36,462 bases of DNA from an uncultured Bacteroidota bacterium (GTDB taxonomy: Bacteria > Bacteroidota > Bacteroidia > Chitinophagales > Chitinophagaceae), in NCBI GenBank assembly GCA_903929425.1, contig CAIYUO010000041.1, forward strand, positions 1-36,462, read 5' to 3'. Under the pieces are notes generated by a model. That model saw only the letters and a list, made by a program, of their open reading frames with translations, made no database searches and was not told the DNA's origin. The translations under genes were made by a program, and so were the position numbers. Of the stretch, positions 7,191 to 15,462 are shown one piece after another; positions within the stretch are counted from its first letter, which is position 1, and each line of letters starts with the position of its first letter.

Positions 7191-8492
7191 ATGGGATGTG
7201 GATCATGTGGAACTGGTAAACCAGGGGGTTGCAAAAGCAACGGAGGATGTAGTACTGGCGCTTGCAACCGATTAAATGTACACGATTGGTTACGTGACTT
7301 GCCTATTGACGATATTGATAGTCAATGCAAAGTAGTAGAGGTAAGCTTTAAACAAGGCAGCCGAAAAGAATTTTTCAAAAACACCAGTTCGCAATTATTT
7401 GAAAAAGGCGACTATGTAACTGTTGAAGGTGTAAATGGATTTGATTTAGGTGAGGTATCACTTACAGGTGAACTTGTTCGACTTCAATTAAAGAAAAGAG
7501 GGATGGATGAATTTAATCCCGATATGAAAAAAATTCTAAGACCAAGTGCGGATCGTGAAATAGAAACTTTTAAAATTAGTAAAAGTAGAGAGGCCGATAT
7601 ATTAGCGCGAAGTAGAACGCACGCTTCTAACTTAAAATTAGCCATGAAGCTCAGCGAAATTGAAATGCAAGCTGATGGTAAAAAAGCGACATTTTTTTAC
7701 ACTGCAGATGACAGAATTGACTTTAGAGAATTGATACGCATATTCGCTGGAGAGTTTAAAGTAAAAGTGGAAATGCGCCAAATTGGTATACGTCAGGAAG
7801 CGGCTAAATTAGGAGGCATTGGAAGTTGTGGTCGTGAATTATGTTGTAGTACCTGGTTGCACGATTTCAAAAGTGTTAATACAACAGCTGCACGTTATCA
7901 AAATTTATCCATTAATCAAACAAAGTTGAGCGGCCAGTGCGGACGTTTAAAATGTTGTTTAAATTTTGAATTAGATACCTATTTAGATGCTTTACAAGGT
8001 TTCCCAGACTACGCAGATACTTTACAAACTGCAATGGGTCAAGCATTTTTAATCAAGAAAGATATTTTCAAAAATTTAATGTGGTATACTTTACCTAATA
8101 ACACAAAGCATTACCCATTAACGATAGATAGAGTAATTGAAATTAAAAAATTAAATCAACAAGGGGTTATCGTTGATGAATTACAAGCAGTAGAGGTAAC
8201 CAGTGGTAAACAAAAGGAAGTAGAGTCTACCTTTGTAGAATTAGTTGGTCAAATAAGCCTTAAAACATTAGAGAAAAATGATCGTCGTCGTCGTGATCAA
8301 CAACGAGGACCGGCTAACAATAATAATAATGGGCCTCGAAATTTTGGGCCAAACAATGGACCAAATAACGGACCTAGACCTAATAATGGACCAAGGCCTA
8401 ATAACAACGGACCACGAGCTAACAATGGCCCTAGACCTAACAATCGTCCGCCTCAGGGAAATAATCCTGGCCCAGGTCCTTCTCAAGCATAA
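7191..8492 (+). CDS. ricT: RicT/PSP1 family protein with Cys-rich head and Asn/Pro/Gly tail
   Basis: A 433-residue protein of the PSP1 C-terminal domain family, related to B. subtilis YaaT/RicT. The latter is part of the RicA-RicF-RicT Fe-S complex that affects RNase Y and development. The PSP1 core (about residues 85-275) contains conserved cysteine clusters, including IGSCGRELCCSTWLHDF and SGQCGRLKCCLNFEL, which are the likely Fe-S ligands. The first 25 residues form a separate Cys/Gly-rich head (MGCGSCGTGKPGGCKSNGGC). The last 65 or so residues are a low-complexity tail of NNGPRP-type repeats, probably disordered. The family core normally spans about 270 residues, so both ends are extensions. 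It follows the delta' gene. No RicA or RicF partner is visible here. Confidence 0.9.
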   Translation: MGCGSCGTGKPGGCKSNGGCSTGACNRLNVHDWLRDLPIDDIDSQCKVVEVSFKQGSRKEFFKNTSSQLFEKGDYVTVEGVNGFDLGEVSLTGELVRLQLKKRGMDEFNPDMKKILRPSADREIETFKISKSREADILARSRTHASNLKLAMKLSEIEMQADGKKATFFYTADDRIDFRELIRIFAGEFKVKVEMRQIGIRQEAAKLGGIGSCGRELCCSTWLHDFKSVNTTAARYQNLSINQTKLSGQCGRLKCCLNFELDTYLDALQGFPDYADTLQTAMGQAFLIKKDIFKNLMWYTLPNNTKHYPLTIDRVIEIKKLNQQGVIVDELQAVEVTSGKQKEVESTFVELVGQISLKTLEKNDRRRRDQQRGPANNNNNGPRNFGPNNGPNNGPRPNNGPRPNNNGPRANNGPRPNNRPPQGNNPGPGPSQA

Positions 8493-8511
8493 TCGAATCA
8501 AACTGATACAT

Positions 8512-8547
8512 AAAAAAATAGCGCTCAAATTGAGCGCTATTTTTTTT
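8512..8547. terminator. Bidirectional terminator between ricT and the M3 peptidase gene
   Basis: A nearly perfect stem around AATAGCGCTC and GAGCGCTATT with a 5-base loop (AAATT, 8527-8531). It is preceded by seven A and followed by eight T, so it has U-tracts in both directions and serves the convergent genes on either side. Confidence 0.88.
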
Positions 8548-8589
8548 CAACTATATTTTTCAACAATACTTTTCAACTATATTTTTCAA
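8544..8589. repeat. Two direct copies of a 20-bp AT-rich repeat
   Basis: TTTTCAACTATATTTTTCAA occurs at 8544-8563 and again, identical, at 8570-8589 (26-base period), just past the terminator and before the M3 peptidase stop codon. No function is evident; it may be a local slippage duplication. Confidence 0.7.
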
Positions 8590-8607
8590 GTAGCTCCTCC
8601 TTTATGA

Positions 8608-10332
8608 TTAGTTAAATAATTTTTCTAACTCTTGATTTGTAAAATCCATTAATGTTTTTACATAATTAGGTGAGAAGTTAAATTCCAGGCCTGCGGTTTT
8701 GTAGAGCTCAGGTAAGGTTTTCGTGCCGCCTAAAGCCAATGCATTCATGTAGTTTTCTAAAGCTTGTGTTGGACTTTGTTGATACTGCATCCACATGCCT
8801 ATGGCACCTAATTGCGCGATACCATATTCGATATAATAAAAAGGAACCTCAAATAAATGTAATTGTTTTTGCCATCCTATGGCACGATACATGTCAAGGC
8901 CTGAATAATCAATGCTATTGGTTGAAAACTCTTTTAGTATGGCTGTCCAATTATTAGTGCGCTCTTCAATAGTATGATTTGGATTTTCATATACCCAATG
9001 TTGAAATTTATCAATAATGGCAATCCAAGGAAAAATAGTAATGGTTCTTTCTAATTGATGTTCCTTCGCACGATTTAAATCAGATTCATTTTCAAAGAAT
9101 GACTGCCAATGGTTCATTGAAAATAATTCCATGGACATACTTGCTACCTCTGCAATTTCCATAGGGTATTCCTTAAATGCACTTAAGGAAAGTGGGTGTG
9201 ATAAAAAGGAATGTATTGCATGACCACCTTCATGAACCATCGTGGTAACATCACTCATTTGTCCTGCTGCATTCATAAAAATAAAGGGAGCTCCTGATTC
9301 CGCTAATGGACAATTATACCCACCAGGTGCTTTTCCTTTTCTGCTTTCTAAGTCAAAATGTTTTAAGTCATTCATTTTACGCAAACAGTCGGCAAAGAAT
9401 GGATTGAGTTGTTCAAAACAAGCAACTGATTTTTCATACAAGTCCTTGCCATCGGTAAAAGGTCGCAATGGTTTGGTGCCAGCAGGTTCAGCTTCGGTAT
9501 CCCAAGGCTTTAAAATATCCAATCCTAATTTTTGTTTCTTACGTGCATATATTTTATCAATTAAAGGAAGTACATGTAATTTTATAGCTTCATGAAATTG
9601 GAAACAATCCTCTTTGGAATAATCAAAACGCCCTAATTCAGCGAATTTATAATCTCGATAATTTGCAAAGCCTGCATTGACTGCAACTTGATGTCTTTTT
9701 TGAATTAAAGTGGAATACAAATCATGCATCGCATCTTTGTCTTGCAAACGACGTTCCTGAATTTTTCTATAAGCTTCTTCTCTAACGGTTCGGTCTTCAT
9801 TTTCTAAAAATTGTGCAGCCTGTTGAAGGGTATATTCTTGACCATTCATTTCAATTGTCATTTTTCCAGCAATCGTACCATACTGTTGTTGCAATACGCT
9901 AAGTTCAGCTTGTAATGGAATATTCTCCGTTCTGAAAAGTTCAATACTTTTTTTAACCGAACGTAAATAGGTAAAGTAATCCGCTTGATTTAATTCAGAA
10001 GTGAAAGGAGAGGCAATTAATTTTTTATTCAATGCATCCGCATAAGGTTGCATTTTTGGTTGTATTTCCATACAGAAATAAGTAAAAGCATCCTCCAATG
10101 ACTTATCGGTGGTATCACAAGTCATTTTTATTTGTCTCCAACATGCATCCTCACTAATAAAAGCCTCTAATTCGCTTACATCTTTCAGCCATTTTTCCAA
10201 ACCCGTTTTATCGTCAATTGGTCGATCGCTCAACTCCTTAAAAAAGGGCTCTAAATCAGCCCATTCCTTTAAACTAAACGCTGTTGGAAGGTAGTTGTGT
10301 GGTATTTTTTTTATGTCGGCTGTTCTAAGCAT
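8608..10332 (-). CDS. M3 family oligoendopeptidase (PepF-like)
   Basis: A 574-residue zinc metallopeptidase that cleaves short peptides in the cytoplasm. The catalytic HEGGH (H367-E368-G369-G370-H371) in TTMVHEGGHAIHSF fits the M3 signature HExGH. The third-ligand helix is the following ASMSMELFS segment. Length matches M3B oligoendopeptidase F proteins (about 560-600 aa). The reading frame stays open to 10404, but I place the start at ATG 10332 (MLRTADIKKIPHNYLP). A TAAATTTG promoter element lies at 10353-10360 inside the longer frame, and the extra residues look unlike any M3 N-terminus. The gene is divergent from mutL with about 58 bases between start codons. Confidence 0.92.
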   Translation of the reverse strand: MLRTADIKKIPHNYLPTAFSLKEWADLEPFFKELSDRPIDDKTGLEKWLKDVSELEAFISEDACWRQIKMTCDTTDKSLEDAFTYFCMEIQPKMQPYADALNKKLIASPFTSELNQADYFTYLRSVKKSIELFRTENIPLQAELSVLQQQYGTIAGKMTIEMNGQEYTLQQAAQFLENEDRTVREEAYRKIQERRLQDKDAMHDLYSTLIQKRHQVAVNAGFANYRDYKFAELGRFDYSKEDCFQFHEAIKLHVLPLIDKIYARKKQKLGLDILKPWDTEAEPAGTKPLRPFTDGKDLYEKSVACFEQLNPFFADCLRKMNDLKHFDLESRKGKAPGGYNCPLAESGAPFIFMNAAGQMSDVTTMVHEGGHAIHSFLSHPLSLSAFKEYPMEIAEVASMSMELFSMNHWQSFFENESDLNRAKEHQLERTITIFPWIAIIDKFQHWVYENPNHTIEERTNNWTAILKEFSTNSIDYSGLDMYRAIGWQKQLHLFEVPFYYIEYGIAQLGAIGMWMQYQQSPTQALENYMNALALGGTKTLPELYKTAGLEFNFSPNYVKTLMDFTNQELEKLFN

Positions 10333-10352
10333 AAGTTGATGTTTTTCAGTGG

Positions 10353-10360
10353 CAAATTTA
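10353..10360 (-). promoter_or_regulatory. -7 promoter element of the M3 peptidase gene
   Basis: On the minus strand the sequence reads TAAATTTG, an exact TAnnTTTG match, ending 20 bases before the ATG at 10332. It supports that start codon. A poor TTTA at a shorter than usual distance is the only -33 candidate. Confidence 0.5.
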
Positions 10361-10390
10361 CTACTTTTACACACTTTAAACGATTTATTA

Positions 10391-12250
10391 GTGACCAATA
10401 GCATTCATTTATTGCCCGAACATATAGCCAATCAAATTGCAGCAGGTGAAGTGATTCAGCGACCAGCTAGTGCTGTAAAAGAATTATTAGAAAATGCGGT
10501 TGATGCTGGTGCTTCTGAAATAAAATTAATTATTAATGATGCCGGTAAAGCATTAATTCAAGTAATTGATAACGGCAAAGGAATGAATCCTATTGATGCT
10601 CAAAATGCATTTGCTCGTCATGCTACTAGTAAAATAAGTTCAATTGAGGATTTGTTTCAGATAAGGACAATGGGATTTAGAGGGGAGGCGCTCGCCTCCA
10701 TTGCAGCTGTATCTCAAGTGACGTTGAAAACAAGACAAGTACAGGATGAACTTGGCACATTAGTTGAAATTGAAAATAGCCATGTAAATGAAACCAGTCC
10801 CGTTGCATGTCCAGTAGGAACAAGCATAAGCATGAAAAATTTATTTTTCAATATACCTGCAAGACGAAATTTTTTAAAAAGTAATTCGGCCGAATTAAAA
10901 CATATTATTGAAGAGTTTACAAGGGTAGCGCTCGCCTTTCCTGAAATTTATTTTAGTCTTACCAATAATGGACAGGATGTTTTTCATTGGGAAGGGGGTA
11001 GTTTTAAACAAAGAGCTATTCATGTTCTAGGGAATAGTTACCAAACTAAGCTAGTGGCTGTGGGTGAAAAAACGGATTACCTCACCATATCCGGTTTTGT
11101 GGGTAAGCCAGAAACTGCAAAAAAAACAAGAAGTGATCAGTACTTTTTTGTCAACAGACGATATATTAAAAGCCCTTACTTACATCATGCTATTGCTAAT
11201 GCATTTGAAGGTTTAATACCAAAGGAAAATTTCCCTAGCTATTTATTATACATTGATGTAGACCCATCTAAGGTTGATATTAATGTACATCCAACTAAAC
11301 AAGAAATTAAATTTGAAGACGACAAAATAATTTATGCATTTGTGCAAGCGGCTGTGAAACATGCCCTAGCACAATTCAGTATTGCCCCTTCACTTGATTT
11401 TTCATTGGATGCAAATATTCAACAATTGGATGGCATTCAAAAGCCATATACAGAGGAACAAAGAAACTGTGCGGCAAGTAGTTCCTTATATGCTGGATTC
11501 ACACAAAAAAATCAAGCGCATTTTATACCAAGGGTAAGTGAGGCCGAAAAAAAGGAATGGAAAAGTTTTTTTAGTGACTTGCCAACTTCAAGTGACGAAA
11601 ATATTTTAACACCCAACAACGATTCATTTATTGTTAAACCTTCATCCATGGGTTTATACAAGGCGTCTAATGGCATTCAAGTTAACGAGGACACTACCCT
11701 TCTTCAGATTAATAATACTTATATTTTAGCGCCCACTGCGTCCGGTTTTATTATGGTGAATCAACAACTTGCACATGAAAGAGTTTTGTATGAAAAATAT
11801 CAAAAAGCAATTGTTCACCCTCATGCAACACAAAAAAGTTTATTTCCAGTTGTAATGGAATTAGGCGTAGCGGATGCTGTTTTATTAGAAGATATAGTGG
11901 AGGACCTTGCAGTTATAGGATATGAAATTGAACCATTTGGCCAAAACAGTTTTATTATACAAGGTATTCCCGCTGACGTAATTTCAGGAAACGAAAAAAA
12001 TGCCATTGAACTTTTGCTTGAACAATTCAAACATTTTAGTGGGGATATTAAGTTTGGTAAAAGAGAAAAAATAATTCGTTGTATGGCTAGGCAATCGGCT
12101 ATTAAATCGGGTCAATCATTAACTCAAAAGGAAATGCATAGCTTAATTGAGTCCTTAATGGAATGTGAAATCCCAACCCTAACCGCATCAGGAGCACCCA
12201 CCTTTATTGATTTTAAAGAATCATATTTAGACGGACTATTTAGTAAATAA
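10391..12250 (+). CDS. mutL: DNA mismatch repair protein MutL
   Basis: A 619-residue mismatch-repair ATPase that links MutS recognition to strand processing. The N-terminal GHKL domain is intact: ELLENAVDAGA, DNGKGM and GFRGEALASIAAVS are all present. I choose GTG 10391 (VTNSIHLLPEHIANQIAAGEVIQRPAS) because it matches the conserved MutL N-terminus; the frame also has an ATG at 10349 that would add 14 unconserved residues. The C-terminal dimerisation domain is present, but its endonuclease motif reads NQQLAHERVLYE (457-468) instead of DQHAxxExxxxE. The later ACK and CPH zinc motifs are also missing (MARQSAIKSG; C592-EIPTLTASGAPT). It is therefore probably unable to nick DNA. Confidence 0.95.
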   Translation: MTNSIHLLPEHIANQIAAGEVIQRPASAVKELLENAVDAGASEIKLIINDAGKALIQVIDNGKGMNPIDAQNAFARHATSKISSIEDLFQIRTMGFRGEALASIAAVSQVTLKTRQVQDELGTLVEIENSHVNETSPVACPVGTSISMKNLFFNIPARRNFLKSNSAELKHIIEEFTRVALAFPEIYFSLTNNGQDVFHWEGGSFKQRAIHVLGNSYQTKLVAVGEKTDYLTISGFVGKPETAKKTRSDQYFFVNRRYIKSPYLHHAIANAFEGLIPKENFPSYLLYIDVDPSKVDINVHPTKQEIKFEDDKIIYAFVQAAVKHALAQFSIAPSLDFSLDANIQQLDGIQKPYTEEQRNCAASSSLYAGFTQKNQAHFIPRVSEAEKKEWKSFFSDLPTSSDENILTPNNDSFIVKPSSMGLYKASNGIQVNEDTTLLQINNTYILAPTASGFIMVNQQLAHERVLYEKYQKAIVHPHATQKSLFPVVMELGVADAVLLEDIVEDLAVIGYEIEPFGQNSFIIQGIPADVISGNEKNAIELLLEQFKHFSGDIKFGKREKIIRCMARQSAIKSGQSLTQKEMHSLIESLMECEIPTLTASGAPTFIDFKESYLDGLFSK

Positions 12251-12280
12251 GTATTAAAATAAGCTTAACTAATACTTTTT
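12250..12280 (+). terminator. Weak terminator-like hairpin after mutL
   Basis: AGTATTA (12250-12256) pairs with TAATACT (12270-12276), with an internal AAGCTT palindrome in the loop and a T-run after it. It covers the 18-base gap to the convergent dacB-like gene. The stem is AT-rich, so strength is doubtful. Confidence 0.35.
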
Positions 12281-13588
12281 CATGATGGCTGTTAAATATT
12301 CTTCCACAGCATGTCTAACAGGATAAGTTGTAGGACTTACATGATTTCCCACCAGTACTGAAAAGGTCAAACGAGTCCCTTTATTTGTAATAATATATCC
12401 GCTTAAAGCAATTTGATTACCAAGGGTGCCTGTTTTAGCATAAAGCACACCAGGTATATTTTTATAGTAGGATGATAGCGTCCCTTTACCTCCTTGTGCG
12501 AAAATGGATTTAATTCTTTCCATTGTGAAATCCTTTTCCATTTTTTGTAACAATGTAATATAATTTTCAGGGGTCGTTAAGTTAAACCTGCTAAGGCCGC
12601 TACCGTCAGCCCATTCTGGCTTTTGAGGAAAATCAGCAAAATCAGTTTTTAAAATCGTGTCAATGATGGCAGCATCATCCATTTTGCCTAATAATTGCTG
12701 ACTAGTCATTAATAAAATTTGTTCAGCAAAAAAGTTATCACTTCGATTCATCATTATTTTTAGCAATGAATCTGTAGCCACTGTGTTTATGACTTTAGCC
12801 GACGGTTGATTCCATCCTTTTTGAATGGTAATAGGATATTGAGGATGCAAGCTGTCTTCAATCAAGGATTTTGCAATTGTATAATTTGTGCCTGTAATAA
12901 ATGGCACTTGATGTTCAATATAGTTTATTGCATCCTGTTTAGGATAAAATTGATTACTCAATTTTTCACGAGACCATAATGTATACTTAGCTGGAAGGGA
13001 TTGATTTTTTGTAAAAAAGCTAGGTTTAATTTGTAAACCATTTTCCTTTTTATAAACGGTTACGACATTCCCATAAATATTTAATCGGTTTCTTTCAGGC
13101 TGATAGTCCTCAGGATAATCGTCCCAGGCCCAACCTCTACCGTAGGCTTCGAATTTATCTTCGGTTGCAGGAAGGCAAAACACAATTTGCTTTTTGGTAT
13201 TTTTTATCAAATCCGCAACTGGCTGATAAGTAAAATCTGGATGTAAAAAACTAGGATCACCTAATGGCATTAAAAAAACCGAGTCATTATTTTCAGCAAA
13301 TTTCCAGCCAGGTATAGAGTCTTTCAAATACTTCATGCCTAAAAAACAAGACTGAATTTTTGTATTACTTGCTGGGGTAAAATAATGGTCACTTTGGTAT
13401 TTACTCACCCATTGTTGATTGGACTCATTGTAAATAGCAATACCAACATGTGCACCTTTTAAAGGATCGGCACTCAATAGTGTTTTTTGTGCTTTTTGAA
13501 CGCTACAAGCAGTTGTAAATAAAATTACTGCTACCGTAAATACACTTTGAAAGTGTATGCTTATTCTCTTTCGAGTGCTCTTAACCAT
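12269..13588 (-). CDS. PBP4-type D-alanyl-D-alanine carboxypeptidase/endopeptidase lipoprotein
   Basis: A 439-residue peptidase S13 (DacB/PBP4) family protein that trims or cleaves peptidoglycan peptides in the periplasm. The signal peptide ends in a lipobox (LFTTAC, lipidated C28), so it is a lipoprotein. The three active-site motifs are SNTK (S74, K77), SDN (in MNRSDNFFAEQ) and KTG (in LYAKTGTLGNQ). The S13 insert domain between the first two motifs is present, and length is near the family norm. It starts inside the end of the upstream arginase-fold gene (28-base overlap), so the two are translationally coupled. No ATG, GTG or TTG start lies further in before the signal peptide. Confidence 0.92.
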   Translation of the reverse strand: MVKSTRKRISIHFQSVFTVAVILFTTACSVQKAQKTLLSADPLKGAHVGIAIYNESNQQWVSKYQSDHYFTPASNTKIQSCFLGMKYLKDSIPGWKFAENNDSVFLMPLGDPSFLHPDFTYQPVADLIKNTKKQIVFCLPATEDKFEAYGRGWAWDDYPEDYQPERNRLNIYGNVVTVYKKENGLQIKPSFFTKNQSLPAKYTLWSREKLSNQFYPKQDAINYIEHQVPFITGTNYTIAKSLIEDSLHPQYPITIQKGWNQPSAKVINTVATDSLLKIMMNRSDNFFAEQILLMTSQQLLGKMDDAAIIDTILKTDFADFPQKPEWADGSGLSRFNLTTPENYITLLQKMEKDFTMERIKSIFAQGGKGTLSSYYKNIPGVLYAKTGTLGNQIALSGYIITNKGTRLTFSVLVGNHVSPTTYPVRHAVEEYLTAIMKKY

Positions 13589-14694
13589 CTTTCCGGAATT
13601 TCGTTGTTTGAAGCTACTAAATAATCTTTATAACTACAAGGGCACCATTGCTCATTGTGTAACTTCATCCACCAACGTCCCGTACTTTTACTTTGTAAAA
13701 ATTTGGTATCAATATCTGTGAATGCAATATGAAATTCCTTGAATCGCTCAATGTCACTTAATGGAGATTCTTTTTTGCCTTTTTGTACACCATCAACAAT
13801 ATACCAAATCATTTGAGCCATTTGTATAGCAGTAAGCCCTTTTTGATCCTGTTCAGCTTGGTAGCCAAATAAACCTATTGTACTTGTTTTCCAACTCATA
13901 CCTGCATATTGCATTAACACACATGCCTCTTCGCCATTAAAACCATTGGGTGTAATTAAGTTTGCTGGAGCATGTGCATTTTGGATAGCACTAATATCAA
14001 AACTCATTAAATGGCTGTCTCTAATAACCGGTTCCATTTCTTCAATGCTTTCTCTGACAACACCTAATCTAAAACAATCAAAACGTAATTTATCGATGGT
14101 TTCAAGCATATGAGGATGCATGAAATAACTTTGAAATCCAATATGTGAATAATGATTCAAATGATTAGGTAAGCCTGTAAAAAGCTCTTCTAAAAAATGA
14201 TCTGATGGTAACCGAGCTTCCAAATCAAGGTCAATTTTAGCGTCAGCAACTACTGCATTAACTAATGTAGGGATAGATGTGTAAGCATGGTATTGTGCTA
14301 AAGTTAAATCATGTGAGCCCCCAATAATGACCACTTTTTTATTTTGTAAAAGTAATTCTGAAATCACCGTTCGTAAAGCTGCATAACTATCCTGTATGGA
14401 TTGTCCAATTTTTACATTACCCAAATCTGCTATATTCACCTGAGCGTGCCAATAGTATAAATTATAAAAAGCGGCTCTAATTGAATCCGCAGCAACATGA
14501 TCATTTAGTGCAAACCCAGCACCCCTGCATTCACCTGCCCCAATAATCACTAAATCGGCATTTGAAATATCTGGCAATGTACCCTGGTTAACATTAATAT
14601 GTTTACCCAATTGAGTGTCCCTGTAGCCTTCATCCATAGATAAAAGGTCTAAATTAACAGGCTCTAAAAAGTCTTGAATGGACGACAATGACAT
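13561..14694 (-). CDS. Arginase/ureohydrolase-fold protein with altered metal site
   Basis: A 377-residue protein of the arginase/agmatinase/formimidoylglutamase fold, which normally hydrolyses guanidino or formimidoyl groups with a two-manganese centre. The first metal motif GGSHD (H128) is intact. The second reads DAKID (151-155), where the family has DAHxD, so a ligand histidine is replaced by Lys153. The third reads SFDIS (231-235), where the family has SFDxD, so Asp235 is replaced by Ser. Two of six ligands are thus changed. Bacteroidota members are often named formimidoylglutamase, but no histidine-degradation genes lie nearby and activity is uncertain. It overlaps the DD-carboxypeptidase gene by 28 bases and starts 62 bases after the response regulator gene. 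Confidence 0.8.
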   Translation of the reverse strand: MSLSSIQDFLEPVNLDLLSMDEGYRDTQLGKHINVNQGTLPDISNADLVIIGAGECRGAGFALNDHVAADSIRAAFYNLYYWHAQVNIADLGNVKIGQSIQDSYAALRTVISELLLQNKKVVIIGGSHDLTLAQYHAYTSIPTLVNAVVADAKIDLDLEARLPSDHFLEELFTGLPNHLNHYSHIGFQSYFMHPHMLETIDKLRFDCFRLGVVRESIEEMEPVIRDSHLMSFDISAIQNAHAPANLITPNGFNGEEACVLMQYAGMSWKTSTIGLFGYQAEQDQKGLTAIQMAQMIWYIVDGVQKGKKESPLSDIERFKEFHIAFTDIDTKFLQSKSTGRWWMKLHNEQWCPCSYKDYLVASNNEIPERWLRALERE

Positions 14695-14756
14695 GAAATT
14701 GAATTATACGCTATTCATTAAACGAAAAATCATCCAATAAATTGCCTAAAAAGGAC

Positions 14757-15458
14757 CTAATCTTGGAATTTATAGCCAACTCCTCTAATAGAAATGAAAT
14801 GTAATGGACTTCGGGCGTCCTTTTCAAAATATTTTCTAAAATTTAAAATAAAATTATCAATGGTCCTTGTATTTGGAAATACATTATACCCCCAAACCGT
14901 TTTCAAAATTTGTTCTCTTGATATAACCGTATTTTTATGGTCGATGAGCAATTTTAAAAGCATTCCTTCTTTTTTAGTCAAAGTAATTTTTTCTCCCAAA
15001 TAGGTAGTTACTTCTAAGGAAACAAAGTCAAAAAAATTACCAGAAAATTGATAGGGTTCGACATTCAATATAGGTACAAATGACGCAGCATTTGATTTTT
15101 GAATAAGTTTAGACACCCTTAATAAAAGCTCTTCCAAATTAAAGGGCTTGGTCATATAATCATCAGCACCCAACTTCAAACCTTGAATTTTATTAAAAGT
15201 GGTATTTTTTGCACTTAAAATTAAAATGGGCGTTTGATTATTATTTAATCTTACCATTTCGGTTATAGAATAACCATCTAGTCCTGGTAGCATTACATCT
15301 AAAATAATTAAATCAAAATGAGCTTGTTCAATTTGTTGCAAAGCGGTTGGTCCATCATAAGCAGAACTTACATCGTAGCCTTCTAATTTTAAATTTAATT
15401 TTAAAGCATCATGTAAATTCACTTCATCCTCAACTAATAAAATTGAATAACTAGTCAT
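14757..15458 (-). CDS. OmpR/PhoB-type response regulator
   Basis: A 233-residue transcription factor. The receiver domain runs from MTSYSILLVEDE to about residue 120, with phosphoacceptor D54 (IILDVMLPGLDG), Thr/Ser switch LSAK and Lys104 (MTKPF). The winged-helix DNA-binding domain follows (LTKKEGMLLKLLIDHKNTVISREQIL, then FISIRGVGYKF at the end). The frame is open to 15512, but the start at ATG 15458 gives the standard receiver N-terminus and leaves a 4-base gap after the histidine kinase stop; the longer version would add 18 residues inside the kinase gene. It should be phosphorylated by that kinase. Target genes are unknown. Confidence 0.94.
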   Translation of the reverse strand: MTSYSILLVEDEVNLHDALKLNLKLEGYDVSSAYDGPTALQQIEQAHFDLIILDVMLPGLDGYSITEMVRLNNNQTPILILSAKNTTFNKIQGLKLGADDYMTKPFNLEELLLRVSKLIQKSNAASFVPILNVEPYQFSGNFFDFVSLEVTTYLGEKITLTKKEGMLLKLLIDHKNTVISREQILKTVWGYNVFPNTRTIDNFILNFRKYFEKDARSPLHFISIRGVGYKFQD

Positions 15459-15462
15459 ACCA

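Noticed and set aside
8268..8607. Open frames on both strands over the ricT 3' end (109 aa plus, 86 aa minus)
   Set aside because: They arise from the repetitive Asn/Pro/Gly codons of the RicT tail; their translations are low-complexity Ile/Arg or Ile/Leu/Asp strings and they overlap a well-supported gene.
10333..10404. Longer N-terminus for the M3 peptidase
   Set aside because: It would run over the mutL start and over its own promoter element, and adds residues unlike the family N-terminus.
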